A stretch of DNA of 64,000 bases, taken from assembly GCF_900096585.1 (NCBI RefSeq), contig NZ_FMYH01000009.1:56611-120610 (forward strand), in the 5' to 3' direction. Below are positions 15,864-25,894 of this stretch, piece after piece (positions within the stretch are counted from its first letter, which is position 1; each line of letters opens with the position of its first letter). The position numbers and the translations under genes are program-made. This DNA is from Sanguibacter gelidistatuariae. Its GTDB lineage: Bacteria > Actinomycetota > Actinomycetes > Actinomycetales > Cellulomonadaceae. The notes below the pieces were generated by a model. It made no database searches, was not told the DNA's origin, and saw nothing but the letters and a program-made list of their open reading frames with translations.

Positions 15864-18271
15864 CGGGACACCAGGAGACTCACCGCCCGGAGGTGATCGT
15901 CATCACAGACGGTCACCCGGAGGCCGGGACCGGCGTCGAGCCCTGGCGCGGAACCGGGGTGGCGCGCCTGCAGGAGCCGCTCGCGAAGGTGCTTGGAGAG
16001 AGCAAGAAGAAGGCAGGATTCGCCAAGCTGGGCCTGGGGACCGTCGGCGACCTGTTGCGGTACTACCCGCGTCGCTACGGCGAGCCGGGGACGATGACGG
16101 ACCTGTCCAGCCTCGTGGTCGGTGAGCACGTGACGGTCATGGCGCGAGTCGTGAGCGCCACGGTGCGCACGATGGCCTCCCGTGGCGGGGCCATGCTCCA
16201 GGCCGTCGTGACCGACGGCGAGCACAAGCTGTCCCTGACGTTCTTCGGGAAGTCGAAGGGTGCGTTGCACGGCCACGAGTTCAAGCTGCGTCCCGGGCTC
16301 ACGGGGCTCTTCACCGGCATCGTCTCGGAGTACCGCGAGGTACGTCAGCTGACCCACCCGGACTACTTCTTCGTCGGGGTGGACACCGAGAACGAGGAGA
16401 CGGCCCGGGCCAAGGCCAGCCGGATCATCCCGATCTACCCGGCGAACGCCTCGATCGCCTCGTGGAAGATCGCCCAGTGCGTGTCGGTCGTCCTGGACCC
16501 GCTGACGGCCCAGGATGTCCCGGACCCGATCCCCGAGGAGGTCCGTCGGCGTCGCCACCTCGTCGACCTGCACCAGGCGTTCTTGGACATCCACCAGCCG
16601 CAGGACAAGGAACAGGTCGCGCGCGGGACCAAGAGGCTGCGCTACGAGGAAGCCTTCGTCCTCCAGGTCGCCCTCGCCCAGCGCAGGTCCCGGGCAGCCC
16701 AGCTCGAGGCGGTCTCGCGCCCGCTGCTGCTCGCCGACGGTGACCTGCCGAGCCTGCTGCACGACTTCGACGCCTCGCTGCCCTTCACGCTCACCGCCGG
16801 GCAGCGCGCCGTCGGGCAGGAGATCGCGGGGGACCTCGCCACGACCCGACCGATGCAGCGCCTGCTGCAGGGCGAGGTCGGGTCGGGCAAGACGGTCGTG
16901 GCGCTGCGGGCCATGCTCCAGGTGGTCGACGCCGGAGGCCAGGCCGCGCTGCTTGCCCCGACCGAGGTGCTCGCCGCCCAGCACGCGCGCACGCTCACCG
17001 CGCTGCTCGGCGACCTAGCCGCGGGCGGGCTGCTCGGTGGGTCTTCGCACGGCACGCGGGTCGCGCTGCTGACCGGGTCCCAGAACGCCAAGGCCAAGAA
17101 GCAGAACCTGCTCGACGCCGCGAGCGGCGCCGCCGGGATCGTGGTCGGCACGCACGCGCTGCTCAGCGCCGGGGTGCAGTTCGCCGAGCTCGGGCTCGTG
17201 GTCGTCGACGAGCAGCACCGCTTCGGCGTCGAACAGCGGGACGCACTGCGGGCGAAGGCCACGAAGGTTCCGCACATGCTGGTCATGACGGCCACCCCGA
17301 TCCCGCGGACGGTGGCAATGACGGTCTTCGGCGACCTGGAGACGTCGATCCTGCGCGAGATCCCGGCCGGTCGAGCGGGGGTGGTGACCCACGTGGTGCC
17401 CGCCGAGAAGCCTGCGTGGATGGCCCGCACCTGGTCCCGGGTGCGCGACGAGATCGCCTCGGGGCGTCAGGCCTACGTCGTGTGCGCCCGCATCACGGCC
17501 GATGAGCCAGGCGCCGGGCCCGACGACGACGACCTCGACGGGTCCGCCCTGGAGGGGGAGGACGGGATCGACGGCGGGGCCGGCTCGGATGCGCAGGAGC
17601 GTCCCCGGCGCCCCCTGCGAGCGGTGTACGGGGTGGCCGACGAGCTGCGCGGGCTGCCCGCGCTCGCGGGCGTCCGGATCGGCGTCCTGCACGGGCAGCT
17701 GCCCCCGGCGGAGAAGGAGGCGACGATGGCGGCCTTCACGGCCGGCGAGATCGACCTGCTCGTCTCCACGACGGTGATCGAGGTCGGAGTCGACGTCCCG
17801 CGGGCGACGGCGATGGTCGTCCTGGACGCCGACCGGTTCGGCCTGTCTCAGCTGCACCAGCTGCGCGGCCGCGTCGGGCGTGGCGCGCATGCGGGCATCT
17901 GCCTGCTGGTCTCGGCGATCGCGGCGGAGGAGCTGCTCCCGGTGAGCGCGACGAAGGAAGAGTTCGCCCGAGCGTCGCCCGCGAGCCAGCGGTTGGCGAC
18001 CCTGGCCGGCACGTCGGACGGCTTCGAGCTTGCGGCCGCGGACATCTCGCTGCGCCGGGAGGGTGACGTGCTCGGCGTGGCGCAGTCCGGGACGGCGAGC
18101 TCACTGAGGCTGCTGCGGGTGGTGCACGACGCCAAGGTGATCGGCGAGGCCCGGGAGGACGCGGCCGAGATCGTCTCGGTCGACCCGGAGCTGACCGGCT
18201 ACCCAGTGCTGCGCGAGGCGATCGCCGAGCGGCTGCCGGGGGAGCGGGCCGACTTCCTCGAGCGAACGTGA
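15860..18271 (+). CDS. recG: ATP-dependent DNA helicase RecG
   Basis: Reverses stalled forks and unwinds Holliday junctions and R-loops. The 803-residue protein has an N-terminal wedge/OB domain (about residues 60-200), Walker A GEVGSGKT near residue 338, VVDEQHRFGV (DEQH box) near 450, VMTATPIPRT, and the helicase C domain with LVSTTVIEVGVDVP and QLRGRVGRG. An acidic insert of about 45 residues before the second RecA domain is usual in actinobacteria. The GTG at 15860 overlaps the previous stop by four bases. Confidence 0.96.
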   Translation: MTGHQETHRPEVIVITDGHPEAGTGVEPWRGTGVARLQEPLAKVLGESKKKAGFAKLGLGTVGDLLRYYPRRYGEPGTMTDLSSLVVGEHVTVMARVVSATVRTMASRGGAMLQAVVTDGEHKLSLTFFGKSKGALHGHEFKLRPGLTGLFTGIVSEYREVRQLTHPDYFFVGVDTENEETARAKASRIIPIYPANASIASWKIAQCVSVVLDPLTAQDVPDPIPEEVRRRRHLVDLHQAFLDIHQPQDKEQVARGTKRLRYEEAFVLQVALAQRRSRAAQLEAVSRPLLLADGDLPSLLHDFDASLPFTLTAGQRAVGQEIAGDLATTRPMQRLLQGEVGSGKTVVALRAMLQVVDAGGQAALLAPTEVLAAQHARTLTALLGDLAAGGLLGGSSHGTRVALLTGSQNAKAKKQNLLDAASGAAGIVVGTHALLSAGVQFAELGLVVVDEQHRFGVEQRDALRAKATKVPHMLVMTATPIPRTVAMTVFGDLETSILREIPAGRAGVVTHVVPAEKPAWMARTWSRVRDEIASGRQAYVVCARITADEPGAGPDDDDLDGSALEGEDGIDGGAGSDAQERPRRPLRAVYGVADELRGLPALAGVRIGVLHGQLPPAEKEATMAAFTAGEIDLLVSTTVIEVGVDVPRATAMVVLDADRFGLSQLHQLRGRVGRGAHAGICLLVSAIAAEELLPVSATKEEFARASPASQRLATLAGTSDGFELAAADISLRREGDVLGVAQSGTASSLRLLRVVHDAKVIGEAREDAAEIVSVDPELTGYPVLREAIAERLPGERADFLERT

Positions 18272-18287
18272 GCGCCGCCGGTGTCGG

Positions 18288-18293
18288 TAGGCT
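18288..18293 (+). promoter_or_regulatory. -10 box for leaderless rsmD
   Basis: TAGGCT, 6 bases before the GTG start of rsmD, in the 28-base gap after recG. Confidence 0.5.
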
Positions 18294-18299
18294 GGCCTC

Positions 18300-18929
18300 G
18301 TGACGAGGATCGTGGCTGGCAGCGTAGGTGGCAGAAGTCTCGAGGTACCCCCGCGGGGTACTCGGCCCACGAGCGACAAGGTGCGGGAGGCGATGTTTTC
18401 CCGCCTTATGCACTACGGCGTGCTCAACGGCGCGCGGGTCCTCGACCTGTACGCGGGCTCGGGGGCCCTCGGGCTCGAGGCGGCTAGCCGGGGGGCTGTC
18501 GAGGTGGTCCTCGTGGAAGCCGCCGCGGAGGCAGCCCAGGTCTGCGCGCGCAATGTCGACGCGCTAGGACTGCCCGGGGTGCGTGTCGTCACCGACACGG
18601 TCGAACGGTTCGTCCGGGGAACGGTCACGGGCACGACGGTGTGGGACCTCGTGTTCCTCGACCCGCCCTATGACGCGAGCGACGCCGACGTCGCCGAGGT
18701 GCTCGCTGGCCTCGAGGCCCACGTCACCCCGGACGCAGTCGTGGTCGTCGAGCGCTCCTCACGGTCCCCAGAACCCGCGTGGCCGGCGACGTGGCGGCTC
18801 ATCACCTCCTCGAAGCACGGCGACACCAGGGTGTACTACGCCGAGCCGGACCGCGAGGCCGAGGGCGCGACTGAGAGCGCGATCGAGGATGGGACTGCGC
18901 GCGTGGCCGCCGTGACGCAGGACTCCTGA
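18300..18929 (+). CDS. rsmD: 16S rRNA (guanine(966)-N(2))-methyltransferase
   Basis: A 209-residue SAM enzyme modifying helix 31 of 16S rRNA. MTRIVAGSVGGRSLEVP is the family N-terminus, then PTSDKVREAMFSRL, SAM motif I VLDLYAGSGALGLEA and catalytic FLDPPYD. The last 25 residues are a variable acidic tail. In many actinobacteria the next gene is coaD; here coaD is 12 kb away, beyond the nar block. Confidence 0.94.
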   Translation: MTRIVAGSVGGRSLEVPPRGTRPTSDKVREAMFSRLMHYGVLNGARVLDLYAGSGALGLEAASRGAVEVVLVEAAAEAAQVCARNVDALGLPGVRVVTDTVERFVRGTVTGTTVWDLVFLDPPYDASDADVAEVLAGLEAHVTPDAVVVVERSSRSPEPAWPATWRLITSSKHGDTRVYYAEPDREAEGATESAIEDGTARVAAVTQDS

Positions 18930-18973
18930 CCGGCCGGCGGGCTCCCGCTGCGACTGCCACTGCGATGAGTGGC

Positions 18974-19720
18974 CTATCGGCGACGCGGTATCGTGTCGAC
19001 CTTGTCCCAGCCGCGTCGACGTGACCGCGATCCTTCGTGATCATCACGGGTGCGATAGAGGATGTAGGGGCGGAAGAAATAGCCCAGCGGGGCGGTGAAT
19101 GCGTGAACCAGACGCGTAAAGGGCCACATGGCAAACAGTGCTATCGCCAAGAAGCCGTGGATCTGGAAGTTCAGCGGCGCGTCAGCCATCAGCTCGGGCT
19201 GCGGGTTGAAGTAGAAGATGCCGCGGAACCAGACTGACACCCCTTGGCGATAGTTATAGTCACCGACGACACCCGAACCGGTGTTGATCAGGCCGGTCAG
19301 GATCACGACCGTGAGCATGAGATACATCGCCTTGTCCGTCTTGGTCGTCGCGCCGAGTACCGCCTTCGTGAACCGGCGTCGATAGAGCAGGCCGATCAGG
19401 CCCACGATCGTGAACAGGCCGGCCACTGCGCCTACCGTGACTGCCATGAAGTGGTACGCGCCCTCGGAGAGGCCAACCCTGTCGGTCCAGCTCTGCGGGA
19501 CACCCAGGCCCATCACATGACCGAGGAATACCGCCAAGATGCCAAAGTGAAACATCGGGTTTGCCCACCGGAGAATGCTGTCCTCATACATCTGGCTGGA
19601 CCTCGACGTCCAACCGAACTTGTCATAGCGGTAACGCACGATGTGACCCAAGACGAAGATGGAGAGGCAGATGTAGGGGAAGATCAACCACAAGAACGTG
19701 TCGAGCGCGCTATCCATCAT
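18974..19720 (-). CDS. narI: respiratory nitrate reductase gamma subunit
   Basis: The membrane cytochrome b subunit that oxidises menaquinol and passes electrons to NarH. The 248-residue protein has five hydrophobic segments (from LWLIFPYICLSIFVLGHIV near the N-terminus to LAIALFAMWPFTRLVHAF) and His residues in GHIVRYRYDKFGW, MFHFGILAVFLGHVMGL and TRLVHAF suited to the two b hemes. Start ATG overlaps the narJ stop (ATGA); longer upstream frames are narJ in another frame. Last gene of narGHJI. Confidence 0.95.
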   Translation of the reverse strand: MMDSALDTFLWLIFPYICLSIFVLGHIVRYRYDKFGWTSRSSQMYEDSILRWANPMFHFGILAVFLGHVMGLGVPQSWTDRVGLSEGAYHFMAVTVGAVAGLFTIVGLIGLLYRRRFTKAVLGATTKTDKAMYLMLTVVILTGLINTGSGVVGDYNYRQGVSVWFRGIFYFNPQPELMADAPLNFQIHGFLAIALFAMWPFTRLVHAFTAPLGYFFRPYILYRTRDDHEGSRSRRRGWDKVDTIPRRR

Positions 19721-20373
19721 GTGCCTCCCGGCATCGGTGCCAGGTCCGGCATCCCATAGGGGTTGAGTCCAACTTCTTCTACTTCGGGCCCCTGCGCGAT
19801 CAAGCGTTCCACCGCTTCGTGGTCTTTGCCTTTCAGCGCCGGCAAGGTTGCACAGACTGATTCCAACGCACCCCTCCATGGGGAGTCGATCTCGACGAGG
19901 TGCAGTCGCAGGAGCTCGAGACCCGCACGGTTGTCCACGATGATCTTGACGCCGGCACGTTGGTCGGTCGTCGCCGCAAACTCGAGCACGACGCACAGGT
20001 GGTCAGGGAGCTGATCGTCGGTGAGGACCAGCCCCGCCTTGGTGTACACCTGCTTGATCCGCAGCAGGGCCAGACCCCGTTTCCTGGTCTCACCGTTGGA
20101 GAAGTAGGTCAGGAACAGGCAACCGCGCCGACGGTTGTCGAACGTGTCGACGTAGTCGCTCCGGGAGTCCCATAGGGATTGGCCTCGAAGGTGCTCAATC
20201 GTCGACTGCAGGCCGGAGCCGAGACTGGCGGGTAGCGAGGCGGCGACCTCGCTCAGAAGATCCAGTCGCCCGAAGAGCTCATCGCCGGGGTAGTCCATCA
20301 GGATCGAGGCAGATTGCCATGTCCGGGTCAGCTGGTCCGGTGCATATGCGGGACTAGCGCCGCGCATCATCAC
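19717..20373 (-). CDS. narJ: nitrate reductase molybdenum cofactor assembly chaperone
   Basis: A 218-residue chaperone of the NarJ/TorD family, which holds apo-NarG until the cofactor is inserted and is not part of the final enzyme. LLMDYPGDELF-like text near residue 25 (ASILMDYPGDELF), YVDTFD and LPDHLCVVLEFAA are family features. It overlaps narH and narI by four bases each, indicating translational coupling. Confidence 0.93.
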   Translation of the reverse strand: MMMRGASPAYAPDQLTRTWQSASILMDYPGDELFGRLDLLSEVAASLPASLGSGLQSTIEHLRGQSLWDSRSDYVDTFDNRRRGCLFLTYFSNGETRKRGLALLRIKQVYTKAGLVLTDDQLPDHLCVVLEFAATTDQRAGVKIIVDNRAGLELLRLHLVEIDSPWRGALESVCATLPALKGKDHEAVERLIAQGPEVEEVGLNPYGMPDLAPMPGGT

Positions 20374-22028
20374 GGCTCGCTGCCGGAGTCGAGGGAGGAT
20401 CTGGGTGCCCCGTGCGAGGTCGGGAAGATCCCCTCCGGGGTGCCCTTGCCGTCCCAGTTGAGCAGGTTGATCCGCAACCCCTCGGGACGTGCAGGGCCGC
20501 CGGGCGTGCCCACCCCGGGGTCACTCACCATCTCAGGGTCGGTGCCGAAGGATCCGTCCATGCCGCCCATCCCTGGTCCGCCGTCGACGTCGAGCGAGCA
20601 CTCGGTCGCGATGTTCTCGAGCTTGTGGGCATCCTCGTAGTGTGCCGGGGGAATGACGTAGCGCTCCTCGTACTTCGCGATAGCGAGGAGTCGGTACATG
20701 TCCTTGATCTCCTGCCCGGTCATACCCACCGAGGCGGCGATCGACTCGTCCTCTTCCCAGCCCATGTTGATGTCACGCATATAGGAGCGCATCGCGGCCA
20801 GCTTGCGCAGCACCTTGTCGACCGGCGCGGCGTCTCCCGCGGTGAAGAGCCCGGCGAGGTACTCGATCGGGATCCGCAGACGGTCGATCGCGTTGAACAG
20901 GTTGTCCTTGCGCTCGCCATCCTCTCCGGTCTCGCTCACCGCGTCCACGACCGGTGAGAGCGGCGGAATGTACCAGACCATCGGCATGGTGCGGTATTCG
21001 GGATGCAGCGGCAGAGCTACCTGATAGTCGTTGATCAACGCCCAGATGGGCGAGCGCTGGGCGGCCTCGATCCAGTCTTCGGGGATGCCGGCGAGGCGCG
21101 CCGCACGGATGACCGCGGGGTCCCTCGGGTCCAGGAACACGTTTCTCTGAGCTTCGTACAGGCCGTGATCGTCGGGCGTCGAGGCGGCATCCAGAACGCG
21201 ATCCTGGTCGTAGAACATCAAGCCGAGGTAGCGCAGTCGTCCGACGCAGGTTTCGGAGCAGATGGTGGGCTGTCCGAGCTCGATACGTGGATAGCAGAAT
21301 GTGCATTTCTCGACCTTGCCGGTCTTGTGGTTGAAATACATCTTCTTGTACGGGCATCCGGTCACGCATTGTCGCCAGCCGCGGCAACGGTCCTGGTCGA
21401 CCAAGACGATCCCGTCCTCCTCGCGCTTGTAAATTGCCCCCGTCGGGCACGAGGCCACACACGAGGGGTTAAGGCAGTGCTCGCAGATTCGGGGGAGGTA
21501 GAACATGAATGCCTGCTCGTACTCGAACTTGATCTTGTCGCCGATTTGTTGGAGTATCGGGTCGTTGTGGCCGTGCTCGACCGAGCCGGCAAGGTTGTCG
21601 TCCCAGTTCGATGACCATCTGATCTTCGTATTTTCGCCGGTCAGCAGAGACTTCGGGCGTGCCACGGGCAGGTGTTCCTGAGCGGGGGCTGTCGTCAGGT
21701 TTTCATAGTCATAGGTCCACGGCTCGTAGTAGTCATCGATGCCGGGAAGGTGCGGGTTAGAGAAGATGGTGGCGAGGTTCTTGAGCCGACCACCAGCTTT
21801 GAGCGTGAGCTTACCGCGTCTGTTTAGTGTCCAACCCCCCTTCCATTTATCCTGGTCTTCATAGGTCCGCGGATACCCTTGTCCGGGCCGGGTCTCCACA
21901 TTGTTGAACCAGATGTGTTCGGCTCCCGACTTGTTGGTCCATACCTGTTTGCACGTGACGGAACAGGTGTGACACCCGATGCATTTGTCGAGATTCATCA
22001 CCATCGCCATCTGGGCCATGACCTTCAT
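20370..22028 (-). CDS. narH: respiratory nitrate reductase beta subunit
   Basis: A 552-residue iron-sulfur subunit that conducts electrons from NarI to NarG. Four cluster motifs are visible: CIGCHTCSVTCK, CEHCLNPSCVASCP, CRGWRQCVTGCP (Trp in place of one Cys, as in the 3Fe-4S cluster) and CTFCYPRIELGQPTICSETC. The C-terminus has a Gly/Met/Asp-rich tail of about 70 residues. Its ATG shares the A of the narG stop (TGATG). Confidence 0.97.
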   Translation of the reverse strand: MKVMAQMAMVMNLDKCIGCHTCSVTCKQVWTNKSGAEHIWFNNVETRPGQGYPRTYEDQDKWKGGWTLNRRGKLTLKAGGRLKNLATIFSNPHLPGIDDYYEPWTYDYENLTTAPAQEHLPVARPKSLLTGENTKIRWSSNWDDNLAGSVEHGHNDPILQQIGDKIKFEYEQAFMFYLPRICEHCLNPSCVASCPTGAIYKREEDGIVLVDQDRCRGWRQCVTGCPYKKMYFNHKTGKVEKCTFCYPRIELGQPTICSETCVGRLRYLGLMFYDQDRVLDAASTPDDHGLYEAQRNVFLDPRDPAVIRAARLAGIPEDWIEAAQRSPIWALINDYQVALPLHPEYRTMPMVWYIPPLSPVVDAVSETGEDGERKDNLFNAIDRLRIPIEYLAGLFTAGDAAPVDKVLRKLAAMRSYMRDINMGWEEDESIAASVGMTGQEIKDMYRLLAIAKYEERYVIPPAHYEDAHKLENIATECSLDVDGGPGMGGMDGSFGTDPEMVSDPGVGTPGGPARPEGLRINLLNWDGKGTPEGIFPTSHGAPRSSLDSGSEP

Positions 22029-25000
22029 CAGTACCTCACCGCCTGGCTGCGACGCCGAATCACGGTGACCTCGTCGCGTTGGTTGCCGGTGGGGCCCATG
22101 TAGTTGAAGGCGAACGTCTGCTGGGCATAACCCCCGATCATGTGGGTGGGCTTGATCATCAGTCGTGTCAGCGAGTTGTGGTTGCCTCCACGCTGACCGG
22201 TCGTCTCGGAGACAGGCATGTCGATGAGACGGTCCTGTGAGTGATACATGAACACCGTGCCCTCGGGCATCCGGTGGGAGATGATCGCGCGGGCGTCGAC
22301 CACTCCGTTGCGGTTGGTTGCTTCAATCCACTCGTTGTCCTTCACACCGATCTTCTCCGCGTCCTGCGGGCTCATCCAGATGCCGGGCCCACCGCGGAAG
22401 AGGGAGAGCATGAAGAGATTGTCCTGGTACTCGGAGTGGATCGACCACTTGTTGTGGGGCGTGAGATAGCGGACTGAGATGCCGTCGCTCGGCGTCGCGC
22501 CGATTGCAGGTTCGTCGAAGAGCGCGGTCATGTCCAGAGGGGGGCGGAAGGTCGGCAGTCCCTCACCGAGCTCGGTCATCCAGTCGTGGTCGAGGTAGAA
22601 GTGTTGCCGTCCCGTCAGCGTGTGCCATGGTTTGAGCCGCTCCACATTGATCGTGAACGGCGAGTACCTGCGCCCGCCACTCTCAGAACCGGACCATTCG
22701 GGGGACGTGATCACCGGAACGGGGCCGCGCTGGGTGTCGGAAAATGTAATGCGTTTGCCTTCATGCTCAGAAGCCAGGTCGTGCAGCAGCCGCCCGGTCC
22801 GCTTCTCGAGCGTCTTGAATCCTTGGGTGGCTAGATGCCCGTTCGTGGTTCCGGAGAGGGCCAGAATCATCTCGCATGCCTGGATGTCGCGAAGGATGTC
22901 GGGTCGGCCGTCGGCCGGCCCGCCCCGGACGACACCGTTCTTCGCCTTGAGGTCGGCGATCTCGCGACCGAGCTCGTACGTGACCCCCTTTGTCGTGGCG
23001 CCCAAGGTGTCCAGGAGTGGGCCGACAGCGCGCATCATGTCCCCGACCGCCGTGTAGTCGCGCTCAACCTCGACGATCTTTGGCATCGTCACACCCGGGA
23101 TCGGCTCACATTCACCGTATTTCCAGTCGCGAACGCGTCCATGCGGGGATGCCATCGCGTCGGGCGTGTCGTGGGTCAGCGGCACGGCGACCACGTCGGT
23201 CTGCTTGCCGAGGTGGCGCACAGCGAGCTCGCTGAAGACCCGCGAGATCTGCTGCCACGCATCCCAGTCCGTACGCGACTCCCACGGGGGTGAGATCGCC
23301 GGGTTGAACGAGTTGACGAAGGGATGCATGTCCGTCGTCGACAAGTCGTACTTTTCGTACCACGTCGCGGCTGGCAACACGATGTCTGAGAGCAGCGTGG
23401 ACGTCGTCATGCGGAAGTCGAGCGTCAGCATCAGATCGAGCTTGCCGATCGGCGCCTTGTCGTGCCACTTGACGTCTTTGGGACGATGCCTCTCGGGGGT
23501 CTCCGTGGCGCTGACCGTGTGAGACGTCCCCAGCAGGTGGTTGTAGAAATATTCGTTGCCCTTGGCCGACGAACCGAACAGGTTGGACCGCCAGAGCGAG
23601 AGCACGCGGGGGAAGTTCTCCGGCGCGTCGGGGTCTTCGGCCGCGAAGCTGAGGCGCCCGGCCTTTAACTCCTCGACCACGTACTCCGGGGTCGTCTTGC
23701 CTTCTTCGCGCGCCTGGGCGGAAATCACCAACGGGTTACGGTCGAAGGTGGGATACGAGGGCATCCAGCCCAAGCGGGCTGACTGAGCGATCACGTCAGC
23801 GGTGGTCTTGCCGGCCAGCTGGCCTCTACCGGTCTGGGCCGCAAGCGTGTCGGCGCCGAACTGGTCGTAACGGAACTGGTCGGTGTGCAGGTACCAATAG
23901 GCGGTCTGGACCATGTTGCGGGGTGGGCGGCTCCAGTCCAGGGCGTTCGCCAGCTGGGTGTAACCGGTCAGCGGGCGGACCTTCTCCTGGCCGACGTAGT
24001 GCGCCCAACCGCCTCCGTTGACCCCTTGGCAGCCGGTGATGGTCGTCATCGTGAGGAAGGTGCGATAGATGGTGTCCGAGTGGAACCAGTGATTCGTGCC
24101 AGCCCCCATGAGGATCATCGACCGGCCCTTGGAGTCTTCGGCGTTCTGGGCGAACTCACGACCGATGCGCTCAGCCTGCTCCGCGGTGACGCCGGTGATC
24201 CGCGCCTGCCACGCTGGAGTGTAGGGAGAGGTGGCGTCGTCGTAGCCGCTCGGCCAGACGCCCGGGAGCCCAGGTCGACCGACGCCATACTGTGCCAGCA
24301 ACAGGTCGAATACCGTGGTGACGAGTCGGCCAGCCATGCGGCGTGCGGGTACACCGCGGCGGATGACGCCCATGGTGCCCTGATCCGAATCGAAGCGAGG
24401 CATGTCGATGGCAACACGCTCATCCGCACTATCGATCAGTGACAGGGTGGGATCGATGTCGCCGAGGTCGAGGTTCCACCTGCCCTCACCTGTTTCACCG
24501 TAGCGGTGGCCCAGGGTGCCTGGGGGGACGACCGGTCTGTCGGTGGCTGCGTCGATCAGCACGGTCTTGAATTCGGCGTTCTCCTGCTCGGGCTCTATCT
24601 CGTCGGTGAGGTCCGATGCGGTCAAGAACTTGCCCGCGGTGAAAACGGTGTGCCCAGCGGAGTCTGTGGTCTCGTCGAGGGTGACCAAGAACGGCAGGTC
24701 CGTATATTTCTTGACGTAGTCAGTGAAGTACGGGGTCTGACGATCGACGTAGAACTCCTTGAGGATCACGTGCCCCATCGCCATCGCCAGTGCGCCGTCG
24801 GTGCCTGGCTCGGCGGGCAGCCACTCATCGGCAAACTTGGTGCTGTCGGAGAAGTCTGGTGAGACGACAACCACCTTCTGGCCCCGATAGCGGGCCTCGA
24901 CCATCCAGTGCGCATCTGGCGTGCGGGTCACCGGAACGTTGGTGCCCCAGATCATCAGATAGCCTGCATCCCACCAGTCGCCAGATTCGGGTACGTCGGT

Positions 25001-25732
25001 CTGGTCGCCGAACATCTGGGGCGACGCGACCGGCATATCGGCGTACCAGTCGTAGAAGCTCAGCATCGACCCGCCGATGAGGTTGACGAACCGCGCTCCT
25101 GAAGCGTGCGAGACCATCGACATCGCTGGGATGGGGGAAAATCCTGCGACCCGGTCGGGCCCCCACTTGCGGATCGTGTGCACATGGGCGGCAGCGACAA
25201 TCTCGATGGCCTCGTCCCAGGATGCCCGGACTAGACCGCCCTTGCCACGGGCGCGCTTGTACCGTGCCGAGCGCTCCGGATCTTCGGTGATGTCGGCCCA
25301 GGCGAGGACGGGATCCTTGAGCCGGCTCTTGGCCTCCCTATACATCTCGAGCAGGATTCCGCGAATGTAGGGATAGCGCGTACGGGTGGGCGAGTAGGTG
25401 TACCACGAGAACGACGCCCCGCGGGGGCAGCCTCGTGGCTCGTACTCAGGCGTGTCGGGTCCGGTGCTCGGATAGTCGACGGCCTGGGTCTCCCAGGTGA
25501 TGATCCCGTCCTTGACGTAGACGTTCCATGAACACGAGCCCGTGCAGTTCACTCCGTGGGTGGAGCGCACCACCTTGTCGTGGCTCCACCTGTCGCGGTA
25601 GAAAGAATCACCTGACCGCCCACCGGCCTTGAGCAGGGTGCGGCCGTCCGCGGAGACGGGCTGGTTCTTCGTGAAGAAATGCCGGGTTTTGATCAAGGCC
25701 TCGGTCAGCGGGCCGTTCATCGTGTCGCTCAT
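22028..25732 (-). CDS. narG: respiratory nitrate reductase alpha subunit
   Basis: The molybdenum catalytic subunit, reducing nitrate to nitrite on the cytoplasmic face. The 1234-residue length is typical. HGVNCTGSCSWNVYVKDG with the later RGCPRGASFSW gives the His/Cys ligands of the FS0 cluster, and FYDWYADMPVASPQMFGDQ contains the Asp that ligates Mo. The start MSDTMNG is preceded by GAAGGGGA; an upstream in-frame ATG 15 codons earlier lacks such a site. A twin-arginine signal is absent, as expected for NarG. First gene of narGHJI, downstream of an FNR/CRP-type palindrome. Confidence 0.97.
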   Translation of the reverse strand: MSDTMNGPLTEALIKTRHFFTKNQPVSADGRTLLKAGGRSGDSFYRDRWSHDKVVRSTHGVNCTGSCSWNVYVKDGIITWETQAVDYPSTGPDTPEYEPRGCPRGASFSWYTYSPTRTRYPYIRGILLEMYREAKSRLKDPVLAWADITEDPERSARYKRARGKGGLVRASWDEAIEIVAAAHVHTIRKWGPDRVAGFSPIPAMSMVSHASGARFVNLIGGSMLSFYDWYADMPVASPQMFGDQTDVPESGDWWDAGYLMIWGTNVPVTRTPDAHWMVEARYRGQKVVVVSPDFSDSTKFADEWLPAEPGTDGALAMAMGHVILKEFYVDRQTPYFTDYVKKYTDLPFLVTLDETTDSAGHTVFTAGKFLTASDLTDEIEPEQENAEFKTVLIDAATDRPVVPPGTLGHRYGETGEGRWNLDLGDIDPTLSLIDSADERVAIDMPRFDSDQGTMGVIRRGVPARRMAGRLVTTVFDLLLAQYGVGRPGLPGVWPSGYDDATSPYTPAWQARITGVTAEQAERIGREFAQNAEDSKGRSMILMGAGTNHWFHSDTIYRTFLTMTTITGCQGVNGGGWAHYVGQEKVRPLTGYTQLANALDWSRPPRNMVQTAYWYLHTDQFRYDQFGADTLAAQTGRGQLAGKTTADVIAQSARLGWMPSYPTFDRNPLVISAQAREEGKTTPEYVVEELKAGRLSFAAEDPDAPENFPRVLSLWRSNLFGSSAKGNEYFYNHLLGTSHTVSATETPERHRPKDVKWHDKAPIGKLDLMLTLDFRMTTSTLLSDIVLPAATWYEKYDLSTTDMHPFVNSFNPAISPPWESRTDWDAWQQISRVFSELAVRHLGKQTDVVAVPLTHDTPDAMASPHGRVRDWKYGECEPIPGVTMPKIVEVERDYTAVGDMMRAVGPLLDTLGATTKGVTYELGREIADLKAKNGVVRGGPADGRPDILRDIQACEMILALSGTTNGHLATQGFKTLEKRTGRLLHDLASEHEGKRITFSDTQRGPVPVITSPEWSGSESGGRRYSPFTINVERLKPWHTLTGRQHFYLDHDWMTELGEGLPTFRPPLDMTALFDEPAIGATPSDGISVRYLTPHNKWSIHSEYQDNLFMLSLFRGGPGIWMSPQDAEKIGVKDNEWIEATNRNGVVDARAIISHRMPEGTVFMYHSQDRLIDMPVSETTGQRGGNHNSLTRLMIKPTHMIGGYAQQTFAFNYMGPTGNQRDEVTVIRRRSQAVRY

Positions 25733-25817
25733 GCAGATCCCCTTCGGCTGAGCCCGAGGCAACGACGGCGCGTGCACAAGCGCGCCGAACCACCCTTGCG
25801 ACTACACGCTAACAGAC

Positions 25818-25831
25818 GTGATGTAGATCAC
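25818..25831. promoter_or_regulatory. FNR/CRP-family binding site upstream of narG
   Basis: GTGATGTAGATCAC is a palindrome with half-sites TGAT-N4-ATCA, the core of the FNR consensus and close to the CRP/GlxR family site. Its centre is about 92 bases before the narG start codon, in the 162-base gap after the TDT transporter. Anaerobic or cAMP-linked activation of nar is inferred. Confidence 0.65.
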
Positions 25832-25894
25832 ATCTTTGCCAGCGGGTGCCATAGGTTCTGCCGTCCGTCGGATTTGGCGGTCGGTGCGGACGGG

